Positions 18,438-26,255 of a DNA stretch of 64,000 nucleotides are shown here, piece by piece. Within the stretch, counting starts at the first letter, position 1; every line of letters starts with the position of its first letter. The DNA is from Pseudomonadota bacterium (GTDB lineage: Bacteria; Pseudomonadota; Gammaproteobacteria; UBA9214), in contig JAWLAI010000002.1 in NCBI GenBank assembly GCA_041395565.1, positions 372,001 to 436,000 of the forward strand, in the 5' to 3' direction. The translations under genes and the position numbers were made by a program. The notes beneath the pieces were generated by a model, which did no database searches, was not told the DNA's origin, and saw only the letters and a program-made list of their open reading frames with translations.

Positions 18438-19682
18438 ATGAGCCCTGCCCCTTATACCGATACCACCGCCTGGCCACGCGCTATCGCACTGGTCGACATG
18501 AACGCCTTTTTCGCATCCGTCGAACAGCGCGATCACCCCGAGTGGCGCGGACGCCCGGTGGCGATTACCAACGGCCTCAAGGGTACCTGCATCATCACCT
18601 GCTCCTACGAGGCCCGCGCCCATGGTATCAGGACCGGCATGCGCCTGAAGCACGCACGCCGGCTGTGCCCGGAACTGATCCAGTGCCCGGCACGCCCCGA
18701 ACGCTATGCGGCCACATCCACCGCAATCATGTCGGCACTGCAGGACCTCACGCCGGATATCGAGGTCTTTTCCGTAGACGAGGCGTTTCTGGACATCACC
18801 CGCTGCCAGCGCCTACTCGGCACCCCGGAGCAGATCGCCTGGCTGGCCAAGCGCAGGGTATTCGATGCTTCGGGCGTCCTGTGCTCGATTGGCGTCAGCG
18901 GTGACAAGACCACCGCCAAGTTCGCCGCCAAGCTGGACAAGCCCGACGGACTGACCGTGATCCCACCCTGGGAAGCGGCCCAGCGCCTGTATGACATGCC
19001 GGTAACCGCACTGTGCGGCATCGCCGAAGGCATTGCCGGTTTCCTGGCCGGGCACGGCGTATACACCTGCGGCGAGGTCGGACGCCTGCCGGTCAGCGTG
19101 CTGGCACGGCGCTTCGGCAACCCGGGCCGGCGCATCTGGCACATGTGCCAGGGTCAGGATCCGGCCGGCCTGCAGCTCGATGTACCGCCCCCGAAATCCA
19201 TCGGCCATGGCAAGGTCGTGCCGCCAGGCACCCGCGATCGCGAATTGTTGCTGACCTGGCTGCTGCACATGAGCGCCAAGGTCGGCGCACGCCTGCGACG
19301 CCATCAATTGCAGGCGCAGATCTTTTTTATCGGTCTGCGTACCCGCACCGGCTGGGCCGGCGGCAAGCTGCGCAGCGCGCTGCCGACCAGCGACGGCCGG
19401 GACATCATGGCCCTGTGCCGCCAGGTCATCCACGAGATCTGGCGCGGTGAAGGCGTACACCAGGTGCAGGTGACCGCGCTGGATCCGGCACCCGCCGGCT
19501 GCCAGCTCGAGCTGTTTGCCGGCACGGACGAGACACGGCACGAGGTCAACCGGGTCATGGATGCGGTTAACCGGCGCTACGGCGAACTGGTACTGGCCCC
19601 TGCCCGCCTGCTTAACCGCTCCAGTATGCCGAATGTCATCGCACCGGCCTGGAAGCCATTCGGACACCGCCAGACCCTCTGA
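18438..19682 (+). CDS. Y-family translesion DNA polymerase (DinB/UmuC-like), SOS-controlled
   Basis: 414 residues. The Y-family catalytic core is clear: ALVDMNAFFASVEQRDHP (metal-binding Asp and steric gate region), CSYEARAHGIRTGM, and the active-site SVDEAFLD. A little-finger region follows. The N-terminus is about 15 residues longer than E. coli DinB. An in-frame stop at 18426 leaves 18438 as the first possible ATG, and no Shine-Dalgarno is seen, so translation from a nearly leaderless mRNA is likely. It copies past DNA lesions. The gene after it (7-base gap) is an SRAP-like protein. Whether it is nearer Pol IV or a UmuC-type enzyme needs a tree. Confidence 0.9.
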   Translation: MSPAPYTDTTAWPRAIALVDMNAFFASVEQRDHPEWRGRPVAITNGLKGTCIITCSYEARAHGIRTGMRLKHARRLCPELIQCPARPERYAATSTAIMSALQDLTPDIEVFSVDEAFLDITRCQRLLGTPEQIAWLAKRRVFDASGVLCSIGVSGDKTTAKFAAKLDKPDGLTVIPPWEAAQRLYDMPVTALCGIAEGIAGFLAGHGVYTCGEVGRLPVSVLARRFGNPGRRIWHMCQGQDPAGLQLDVPPPKSIGHGKVVPPGTRDRELLLTWLLHMSAKVGARLRRHQLQAQIFFIGLRTRTGWAGGKLRSALPTSDGRDIMALCRQVIHEIWRGEGVHQVQVTALDPAPAGCQLELFAGTDETRHEVNRVMDAVNRRYGELVLAPARLLNRSSMPNVIAPAWKPFGHRQTL

Positions 19683-19688
19683 ACCTCG

Positions 19689-20102
19689 ATGTGTGACGGC
19701 ATCTACTACAGCGCCTGCGACCGGGACATCCGGAGCTACTTTCCCAACCCGAAGGCACAGCTGCCGGTCATGACCCGCACCGGCGGCACGATCCTGCTCG
19801 CATGGGGGCGACGGCATGACCAGAGCGGCAAGCTACCGCTCGGCGGCTGGGCACGGCTGGACAGCATCTACGCAGGGCGCTGGGATCGCTGGTTCCCGAT
19901 GCCGGTCAAGATACCGGCCAAGAGCTTCATGGAAAAGGATTTCGAAGGCCGCAGCCACTGGTATGACCTGACCCGTGGGCAATGGATCCAGGGCCTGGTG
20001 GCACGCGACGGGCATGAGCGGCGCATCTATGTGGTCACGATCGAACCGGAGCTCGCCGATGCGATCCATGTGCGCTGGCCGCGCATCATGAGCGGTCGGT
20101 AG
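19689..20102 (+). CDS. Divergent SRAP (YedK/HMCES)-like protein
   Basis: 137 residues, not a standard annotated family, but it lines up in order with YedK. It begins MC, placing Cys2 where YedK cross-links to abasic sites. It has YFPNPKAQLPVM in place of the YNVAP region, then LLAWGRR for WGxxP. The C-terminus IYVVTIEPELADAIHVRWPRIM matches the YedK stretch that carries the active-site His (IHDRRP). The region of the catalytic Asn (NARVET) reads IPAKSFME, and the FEW glutamate region is not evident, so Cys and His are kept while Asn appears lost. It is shorter than YedK (about 220). Seven bases after the SOS polymerase, it is presumably SOS-induced with it. Confidence 0.6.
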   Translation: MCDGIYYSACDRDIRSYFPNPKAQLPVMTRTGGTILLAWGRRHDQSGKLPLGGWARLDSIYAGRWDRWFPMPVKIPAKSFMEKDFEGRSHWYDLTRGQWIQGLVARDGHERRIYVVTIEPELADAIHVRWPRIMSGR

Positions 20103-20178
20103 ACGGGCTAGCCTGCCCGCTCACTGCCGCGTGACAGATTCATTACTGCCTGAGGGCCCGGTCGGCGACGGGATGGTG

Positions 20179-20265
20179 TGGTGCCCGGGGCCGGGGTCGA
20201 ACCGGCACGGGGTTGCCCCCGAGGGATTTTAAGTCCCTTGCGTCTACCAATTTCGCCACCCGGGC
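20179..20265 (-). tRNA. tRNA-Leu (TAA)
   Basis: 87 bases with encoded CCA and the long variable arm of a class II tRNA. Acceptor GCCCGGG/CCCGGGC, anticodon loop CTTAAAA, T-arm CCGGTTCGACCCCGG. Last of three tRNAs behind pgsA (Gly, Cys, Leu), an order common in gammaproteobacteria. Confidence 0.96.
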
Positions 20266-20526
20266 CGAGGTTTGCCCGACGATTCTACTAGAACCCATTA
20301 CAAAATTCCGCGCGGCCGCAGCCGTGACCACAGGAGCGTACCGCAACACGATCAGGCGCAAAAACCGTCAGCCTCCCAAAGGGTTGCACCCGGAAACGCG
20401 CACGGCACCGCGCAGGACTTAACCCAAGGGCAGGCAGCGCCTGCACGCGCGCGTCAGGGCAGCCGTACTGCCGGAAGATGCCGGCAACTTGTGCACCAAG
20501 GTGCGCCACGAGGAAACGGGCAAATT
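20266..20526. other. Spacer between tRNA-Leu and tRNA-Cys, no gene seen
   Basis: 261 bases, long for a spacer inside a tRNA cluster. No small gene or clear hairpin found. It may carry a separate promoter for tRNA-Leu, but none could be assigned. Confidence 0.3.
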
Positions 20527-20600
20527 TGGAGGCTGAGGCCGGAATCGAACCGGCGTACACGGCTTTGCAGGCCGCTGCATCACCACTCTGCCACCCAGCC
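20527..20600 (-). tRNA. tRNA-Cys (GCA)
   Basis: 74 bases with encoded CCA. Acceptor GGCTGGG pairs with CTCAGCC (one G-U), discriminator U as expected for Cys, anticodon GCA in GGCCTGCAAAGCC. T-arm CCGGTTCGATTCCGG. Confidence 0.96.
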
Positions 20601-20630
20601 ACGGAACGGGCGAACCGGCGCCCTGACAGT

Positions 20631-20652
20631 AAAAACCCCGGAAACCGGGGTT
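20631..20652 (-). terminator. Rho-independent terminator between tRNA-Gly and tRNA-Cys
   Basis: On the minus strand: AACCCCGG, TTT loop, CCGGGGTT, then three more T. A perfect 8-base-pair stem followed by a T-run, placed just after tRNA-Gly. Confidence 0.65.
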
Positions 20653-20662
20653 GGAGGAAATT

Positions 20663-20738
20663 TGGAGCGGGAAACGAGATTCGAACTCGCGACCCCAACC
20701 TTGGCAAGGTTGTGCTCTACCAACTGAGCTATTCCCGC
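20663..20738 (-). tRNA. tRNA-Gly (GCC)
   Basis: 76 bases with encoded CCA. Acceptor GCGGGAA/TTCCCGC, anticodon GCC in AACCTTGCCAAGGTT, T-arm GCGAGTTCGAATCTCGT. It begins 39 bases after the pgsA stop and is probably read through from it. Confidence 0.97.
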
Positions 20739-20777
20739 ACACGGCAAACCGCCATTTTATAGACTGGCAGGGTACTG

Positions 20778-21365
20778 TCAAGCTTCCTTACCGCCTTTCG
20801 AGCCACCGGTAGCGCCGAAGATGACCGGCCAGGCGGCCCGCATGTAGATCAGCATGGACCACAGCGTCAGGACGGCAGCCACGTACAGCAGCACCAGTCC
20901 CACCTCGTGCGTCGGAAAGGGCCCAAGCGGGGCGTCATACAACAACAGCAGGATCGCAACCATCTGCGCAGTGGTCTTGACCTTGCCGATGATCGACACG
21001 GCAACCGTGGCACGCGCACCAATTTCCGACATCCACTCGCGCAGCGCCGAGATGGCGATTTCCCGGCCGATGATGATGGCGACGGGAATGGTAAAGAGGA
21101 GATCGTGATTGGATTCGACCAGCAGCACCAAGGCAACGGCCACCATCAGCTTGTCCGCAACCGGATCCAGGAATGCGCCGAAGACCGATTGTTGCTTCAG
21201 GCGCCGCGCCAGATATCCATCCAGCCAGTCGGTCACGGCAGCGAGGCCGAATACTGCAGCGCACAGCAACGGCATCCAACGGCCGGGCAGATAGAACACG
21301 ACCACCAGCACCGGGATCAGGATAATGCGCAACAGAGTCAGTATGTTCGGCAATGTCCACTTCAT
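20778..21365 (-). CDS. pgsA: CDP-diacylglycerol-glycerol-3-phosphate 3-phosphatidyltransferase
   Basis: 195-residue membrane enzyme of phosphatidylglycerol synthesis. The CDP-alcohol phosphotransferase motif D-G-x2-A-R-x8-G-x3-D-x3-D is visible as DWLDGYLARRLKQQSVFGAFLDPVADK. About four to five spans. Last protein gene of the uvrY-to-pgsA run, 18 bases after uvrC, and followed by tRNA-Gly. Confidence 0.97.
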   Translation of the reverse strand: MKWTLPNILTLLRIILIPVLVVVFYLPGRWMPLLCAAVFGLAAVTDWLDGYLARRLKQQSVFGAFLDPVADKLMVAVALVLLVESNHDLLFTIPVAIIIGREIAISALREWMSEIGARATVAVSIIGKVKTTAQMVAILLLLYDAPLGPFPTHEVGLVLLYVAAVLTLWSMLIYMRAAWPVIFGATGGSKGGKEA

Positions 21366-21383
21366 ACGGCTTTACCCTGCCCA

Positions 21384-23210
21384 TCAGTCACCGTGAAAAG
21401 CGTCATAGATCTGCTGCGCCAGTGTCCGGTTGATGCCCTTGACGCTTGCAAGATCCTCGATGCCTGCACGCGCCACTTCCCTGAGTCCGCCAAACTGCTG
21501 CAGCAACAACTGGCGACGCCTGGCGCCGACACCGGGAATACTCTCCAGCGGCGAGGCAGTCCGGCGCCGGGCCCGCTGCTGGCGGTGACCGGTGATGGCA
21601 AAACGGTGCGCCTCGTCCCTGACCTGCTGAATCAGGTGCAATGCGGGCGAATCCGGCGGCAACACCAGCGGCTGTGCCCGTTCCGGCAGGATCAGGGTCT
21701 CACGTCCCGGCTTACGCCCGGGACCTTTGGCCACACCCACCACTCTGAGGTCTGTCACCTGCAACTCTTCGAGCACCCTGCACGCAGCTGCCACCTGCCC
21801 CTTGCCACCGTCGATCAGCAGCAGATCCGGCATGCGGCCTTCGCCTTTTTGCAGCCGGGTATAGCGCCGCGTAATGGCCTGATCCATTGCCGCATAGTCG
21901 TCACCGGGCTCGATATCGCGGATATTGAAGCGCCGGTAATCCGATTTTATAGGTCCCTCAACCCCGAAAACAACACAGGATGCAACCGTGGACTCGCCAC
22001 CGGTATGACTGATATCGAAGCACTCGATACGTTCCGGCGTATCCGGCAGCTGCAACGCCTCTGCCAGTGACGCCAGCCGTGCAGCGAAGCTGCTGCGCGT
22101 GTGCAAGTGAGCATGCAGCGCATGACTGGCGTTATCCAGCGCCATCTTCACCCATCGTGCCCGATTGCCGCGCACCCGGGAACGCAAGGTCACGCTGTGT
22201 GCCGCATGCTGGCTCAGCGCCTGCGCAATGATCACGCCGTCCTGCAGCTCATGGCTGAGCAAGAGTTCGGGCGGTATATCCTTGCCAAGATAATACTGGG
22301 GTAAAAACGCGGACAGAACCTCGTGCGGCGCAAGCTCCATCGGCGTCTTTGGGAAAAACACGGCATTACCCAGATTCCTGCCACCACGGACAAAAAACAC
22401 CTGCACGCAGGCGCTGCCCTGCGCGATCGCGCAAGCGACGATATCGAGGTCGCCGTGCGCGGTGCTGATGTACTGCTTTTCCTGGACATGGCGCAGGCTG
22501 CTTATCTGGTCCCTGAACACTGCAGCCTGCTCGTAGTCCTGCTCGGCAGCTGCCGCATCCATGCGCCGGACCAGTCCGTCGATGACCTGGCCGCTCTTCC
22601 CCTCCAGGAACATGACGGTATTTTCGACATCCTGCGCATAGGATGGCGCATCGATCAGACCGACGCATGGTGCGGTACAGCGCTTGATCTGGTATTGCAG
22701 ACACGGCCTGCTGCGATTATTGAAGAAGCTGTCTTCGCACTGCCGCACCCGGAACAGTTTTTGCAGCAACTGCAGACTCTCGCGTACCGCACCGGCACTG
22801 GGATAAGGACCAAAATAGCGACCGGCTGCGCGGCGCGGACCACGGTGCAGCGCCAGGCGCGGAAATGCCTGACTGGAAGAAACAAGGATGTAAGGATAGC
22901 TCTTGTCATCGCGCAGCAGTACGTTGTAGCGCGGCCGCAGCTGCTTGATCAGGTTGCTTTCCAGCAGCAGCGCCTCCCCTTCGGTATGGGTGACCGTCAC
23001 TTCGATGGCGGCAATCTGGCCGACCAGCGCTGCCGTCTTGGCAGACAGGCCGCTGTTGCGAAAGTAACTCGCGACCCGCTGCTTCAGGTTGCCGGCCTTG
23101 CCGACATAGAGTACGGTGCCGTCGCTGTCCAGCATGCGGTAAACACCCGGACGTGCTGCCAGCGTTTTCAGGAAGCCACGCGCATCGAAAACAGCAAGCT
23201 TCCTGTTCAT
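21384..23210 (-). CDS. uvrC: Excinuclease ABC subunit C
   Basis: 608 residues with all UvrC parts in order: N-terminal GIY-YIG nuclease (PGVYRMLDSDGTVLYVGKAGNLKQR), cysteine region (CLQYQIKRCTAPC), UVR domain, RNase H-like C-terminal nuclease (IECFDISHTGGE, LLIDGGKGQV) and the two HhH motifs at the end (IPGVGARRRQ, VKGINRTLAQ). Makes the 3' and 5' cuts in nucleotide excision repair. Its ATG overlaps the stop of the UDG gene by four bases (ATGA). Confidence 0.98.
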   Translation of the reverse strand: MNRKLAVFDARGFLKTLAARPGVYRMLDSDGTVLYVGKAGNLKQRVASYFRNSGLSAKTAALVGQIAAIEVTVTHTEGEALLLESNLIKQLRPRYNVLLRDDKSYPYILVSSSQAFPRLALHRGPRRAAGRYFGPYPSAGAVRESLQLLQKLFRVRQCEDSFFNNRSRPCLQYQIKRCTAPCVGLIDAPSYAQDVENTVMFLEGKSGQVIDGLVRRMDAAAAEQDYEQAAVFRDQISSLRHVQEKQYISTAHGDLDIVACAIAQGSACVQVFFVRGGRNLGNAVFFPKTPMELAPHEVLSAFLPQYYLGKDIPPELLLSHELQDGVIIAQALSQHAAHSVTLRSRVRGNRARWVKMALDNASHALHAHLHTRSSFAARLASLAEALQLPDTPERIECFDISHTGGESTVASCVVFGVEGPIKSDYRRFNIRDIEPGDDYAAMDQAITRRYTRLQKGEGRMPDLLLIDGGKGQVAAACRVLEELQVTDLRVVGVAKGPGRKPGRETLILPERAQPLVLPPDSPALHLIQQVRDEAHRFAITGHRQQRARRRTASPLESIPGVGARRRQLLLQQFGGLREVARAGIEDLASVKGINRTLAQQIYDAFHGD

Positions 23211-23890
23211 GCGGGTTCCGTTTCGGCCGGTACACGGGATGGATCTGTGGCCAGCAACTCACCGGCGCACCGGAACACGGCACGGAACATCTCGGGAGTG
23301 AGACGTCGCGTCTGGGTGTTGTAGCGGCTGCAATGATAGGAATCCACCAGGCGCAGTCCGGCTGCCAGCCGGTGCACCGCCCCGTGCCCGAAGACGTGAG
23401 CGGACAGGCGCAAGCCGAGGGCACGCAGGACCGCCTCGTGCGCCACCCGGCCGAGCGCGATGATCACGGCGTGGTCCGGCAGTGCTTTCAATTCAGCCTG
23501 CAGATAGCGATTGCAGTTCCGGACTTCCGCCGGCGCGGGCTTGTTCTGTGGCGGCAGGCATTTCACCGCGTTGGTTATCCTGCAACCGCAAAGCTCCAGG
23601 CCGTCATCACGCGCCACGGAAACCGGCTTGGTGCCATAGCCGAAGGCATGCAGGGTCTCGTAGAGCAGAATACCGGCAAAATCCCCGGTGAACGGACGGC
23701 CGGTAGCGTTGGCACCATGCATGCCCGGTGCCAACCCGACGATCAGCAGCCGCGCCCGCGGGTCACCGAAAGCCGGCACCGGCCGGGCATGGTAGTCAGG
23801 ATGTTTGCCCGATACGGTATCGAGGAAATCGGCCAGCCGGGGACAGATTCTGCAGTCAGGATCGAATTTCCGTGAACTCTTCGGTGACAT
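23207..23890 (-). CDS. Uracil-DNA glycosylase, family 5 (UdgB-like)
   Basis: 227 residues. The uracil-binding motif GLAPGMHGANATGRPFTGD fits the UdgB (family 5) pattern rather than Ung, and a cysteine-containing N-terminus (CRICPRL) fits an iron-sulfur site as in families 4 and 5. Motif 2 reads NAVKCLPPQNKP. It removes uracil and other deaminated bases from DNA. It overlaps uvrC by 4 bases and the upstream NHL gene by 35, so three repair or unknown genes are tightly packed. UdgB is uncommon between uvrY and uvrC. Confidence 0.85.
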   Translation of the reverse strand: MSPKSSRKFDPDCRICPRLADFLDTVSGKHPDYHARPVPAFGDPRARLLIVGLAPGMHGANATGRPFTGDFAGILLYETLHAFGYGTKPVSVARDDGLELCGCRITNAVKCLPPQNKPAPAEVRNCNRYLQAELKALPDHAVIIALGRVAHEAVLRALGLRLSAHVFGHGAVHRLAAGLRLVDSYHCSRYNTQTRRLTPEMFRAVFRCAGELLATDPSRVPAETEPA

Positions 23891-25310
23891 TCAGGGCTTC
23901 AGTGCGGCCATTGTTGGGATCAAGGCGCAGTACCTCGTGCGCATTCGTATTGGCAATGTATAGGGTATTGTTGCTGAACGCCAGCCCACCCGGCTCGTCC
24001 AGACGCCGATCTAGCAGCACGCTGGTAACATGCCGCGATTTCACCCCGATGCGCCTAATCTTGTTATTGTACGTGTCCGCCACCCAGAGCAGGTTCTGGC
24101 TCTGGTCTGCCTTGATATCGAGCGGATACTGCAGCCGCGCCGCGAGACCGACGCCGTCCTGCTCGCCGAACGAGAACAGGCCTTCCCCTACCAGCGTCGT
24201 AACAAGGCCGGTTGACGGATCCACACAGCGTACGGCGGATGCGGTGGCATCGACAGTGTACAGCATGTCGTCGCAGACCGTGAGGCCGGTTGGCTGGGCG
24301 AACGACGCGGTACTGGGCGGGCCGTCAGCTAGGCCCTCGTGGCCGCTGCCGGCCAGCACCTCAAGGCGGTTGTGCAGCAGCGACAGACGCCATATCTGAT
24401 GGGCGCCCGCCATTGCGACAAACAGGCTGCCCTTGTGGAACACCACGTCCGTCGGCGAGTTGAGCGCAGTCGCAAGCGGCGCACCACCCGCTGCGGCCGG
24501 CGGACCGCCCCGTTTGCCGGTCCCTGCGATCGTAACCACTTCATCACTGCGCAGGTTGACGCGCCGGATCGCATGGTTGCCCTCGTCTGCGACGAACAGG
24601 AACTCATCATTCACCGCGATACCCTGGGGGTTGCTGAAGGCAGCCGATTGCCCGATGCCATCGAGGAATCCCGGGCCTTCACCACCGTACTGTCGTAGCA
24701 CGTGGCCATTACCCGACGTGACCAGGATTCGGTGGTTGCCGCTATCGGCGATATACACCCTGTCCCTGGCCGCGACGATCCGGCCCGGGAAGTTCAGTAC
24801 GCCCCGCTGTTCCGGGCTGGGCGTAATGCGGATACTGTTGGCAGCCTGTCCGACCTTCCCTGCCCGTCTGCTCAGCAGGCTGCCGATAACCTGTTCCAAG
24901 CGCTCGCCCTTACCATCGCCCGACAGCGAACCCACGATATAGCCCGCGTGATCGATCAGGACCTGGGTCGGCAGCATCCTGATGCCATACAGACGCTTCA
25001 GCTTGTGTTCGGCGTCGTGTATGACCGGAAACGCGATCGTGTGTCGGTTGATGGACTTCCGGACATGCGAACGTCGCAGCTCGCTGCGAAAACGCGGCAC
25101 ATGCACCCCGATAATGACGAGATCGCTGCGGAACCGGCTGGCCAGATGCTGGAGATCCGCCAGTGCATGACAGCAGTGAATGGAACAGTAGCTGCCGAAA
25201 TCCAGCAGTACGATCTTACCGCGCTGCTCCGCCAGCCTGACCGGCGCGTCGACATTGAACCACTCCAGGCCGCCGGGAAAGGCCGGCGCATGACTCAGCA
25301 CAGCAGACAT
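23856..25310 (-). CDS. Thioredoxin-like plus NHL-repeat protein (NHLRC2-like)
   Basis: 484 residues from MSAVLSHAPAF at 25310, chosen because GGGAGCG precedes it; the longer frame to 25457 has no such site. Residues about 1-150 are a thioredoxin/AhpC-like fold with cysteines in GSYCSIHCCHAL where a redox CxxC is expected. About 160-484 are NHL repeats forming a beta-propeller (VYIADSGNHRI, LFVADEGNHAIRRV, LWVADTYNNKIRRI). The same order is found in NHLRC2 of animals and many bacteria; its job in bacteria is not established. No signal peptide. It overlaps the UdgB gene, so they are translated together. Confidence 0.8.
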   Translation of the reverse strand: MSAVLSHAPAFPGGLEWFNVDAPVRLAEQRGKIVLLDFGSYCSIHCCHALADLQHLASRFRSDLVIIGVHVPRFRSELRRSHVRKSINRHTIAFPVIHDAEHKLKRLYGIRMLPTQVLIDHAGYIVGSLSGDGKGERLEQVIGSLLSRRAGKVGQAANSIRITPSPEQRGVLNFPGRIVAARDRVYIADSGNHRILVTSGNGHVLRQYGGEGPGFLDGIGQSAAFSNPQGIAVNDEFLFVADEGNHAIRRVNLRSDEVVTIAGTGKRGGPPAAAGGAPLATALNSPTDVVFHKGSLFVAMAGAHQIWRLSLLHNRLEVLAGSGHEGLADGPPSTASFAQPTGLTVCDDMLYTVDATASAVRCVDPSTGLVTTLVGEGLFSFGEQDGVGLAARLQYPLDIKADQSQNLLWVADTYNNKIRRIGVKSRHVTSVLLDRRLDEPGGLAFSNNTLYIANTNAHEVLRLDPNNGRTEALNVTEEFTEIRS

Positions 25311-25467
25311 CCTCGCGCTCCCGCCCTGCCTGCAGACATCACCAGCCACGGCAAGGCCCAATCCACGACAGCATAGCGCCGTCGCACAACGGGACTCTGA
25401 CGGATGTCTCAAATCCGGCAGTCGGCAGATCATGCGGCAGCGATGCCGTACAGCCACGTCGCCGCCG

Positions 25468-26115
25468 TCAGTGCGAAATATTTTCCTTGATCAAACCATA
25501 CCGAATCGCAAAGCGTGTCAGGTCGACTTCGCTGTATACCCCCAGCTTGTCGTACAGACGGTAGCGGTAGGTACTGGTTGTCTTGGGGCTCAAACAGAGC
25601 TTTTCCGAAATCTCCTTGTTGGTACTGCCCCTGACGATCATCAGCATGACCTGGGTCTCGCGCTGGGTGAGGCGGTCTATGGGCGACTTCTCCCCGTTGT
25701 TCAGAAATGACAGTGCAAGTTTCTGCGCGACAGCCGGTGTTATGTACTGCTTTCCGACGTGGACAGAGCGGATCGCGTTGATGATTTCGCGCACATCGCA
25801 ACCCTTGGTCAGGTAGCCGACAGCACCGGCCTCCAGCAGGCGCGCCGGAAATGGATCGTCGTCATGGATCGACACGACGATGATCTTGATGCCGGGCAGG
25901 GAACGGGCGATCTTGCGCGTCGCCTCGAGCCCCCCGATACCGGGCATACTGATATCCATCAGGATCACATCAGGCCGCTGCTTTCTTACCTGCTTTATGG
26001 CCTGCTCGCCGTTTTCCGCCTCGGCCACAACGGCGATGCCGTCGACATCATCGAGGATGCGCTTGATACCGTTTCGAACCAGACCGTGATCATCGACCAG
26101 CATGACGTTGATCAT
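25468..26115 (-). CDS. uvrY: UvrY/GacA-type LuxR-family response regulator
   Basis: 215 residues from MINVMLVDDH, with GGAGGAGGGGAGA just upstream; a longer frame to 26163 is not needed. Receiver with DD at 9-10, phospho-Asp in VILMDISMPG and the conserved Lys in GYLTKG. The LuxR HTH at the C-terminus has LTQRETQVM, NKEISEKLCLSPKTTSTY. In gammaproteobacteria GacA/UvrY drives the small RNAs that titrate CsrA/RsmA and often lies upstream of uvrC. Here the NHL protein and UdgB genes lie between it and uvrC. A palindrome (26206-26219) lies about 90 bases before its start. Confidence 0.9.
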   Translation of the reverse strand: MINVMLVDDHGLVRNGIKRILDDVDGIAVVAEAENGEQAIKQVRKQRPDVILMDISMPGIGGLEATRKIARSLPGIKIIVVSIHDDDPFPARLLEAGAVGYLTKGCDVREIINAIRSVHVGKQYITPAVAQKLALSFLNNGEKSPIDRLTQRETQVMLMIVRGSTNKEISEKLCLSPKTTSTYRYRLYDKLGVYSEVDLTRFAIRYGLIKENISH

Positions 26116-26205
26116 TCTCCCCTCCTCCTGTAATCCCTTGCGCGTTGTTGTCCCTAATACCACTTTTCCAACACCGAGGCTAGCGCCCCGGAAAAGCGCG
26201 AAAAA

Positions 26206-26219
26206 TAGGAAAAATCCTA
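26206..26219. promoter_or_regulatory. TAGGA-N4-TCCTA palindrome upstream of uvrY
   Basis: A perfect 5-base inverted repeat with AAAA spacer in an AT-rich patch, centred about 97 bases before the uvrY start. Palindromes of this size are typical targets of LuxR-family dimers. Binding by UvrY itself or another regulator is inference. Confidence 0.4.
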
Positions 26220-26255
26220 CAGCTTGGAGGAACGATCGCAGGCAGAATTGGTAGG

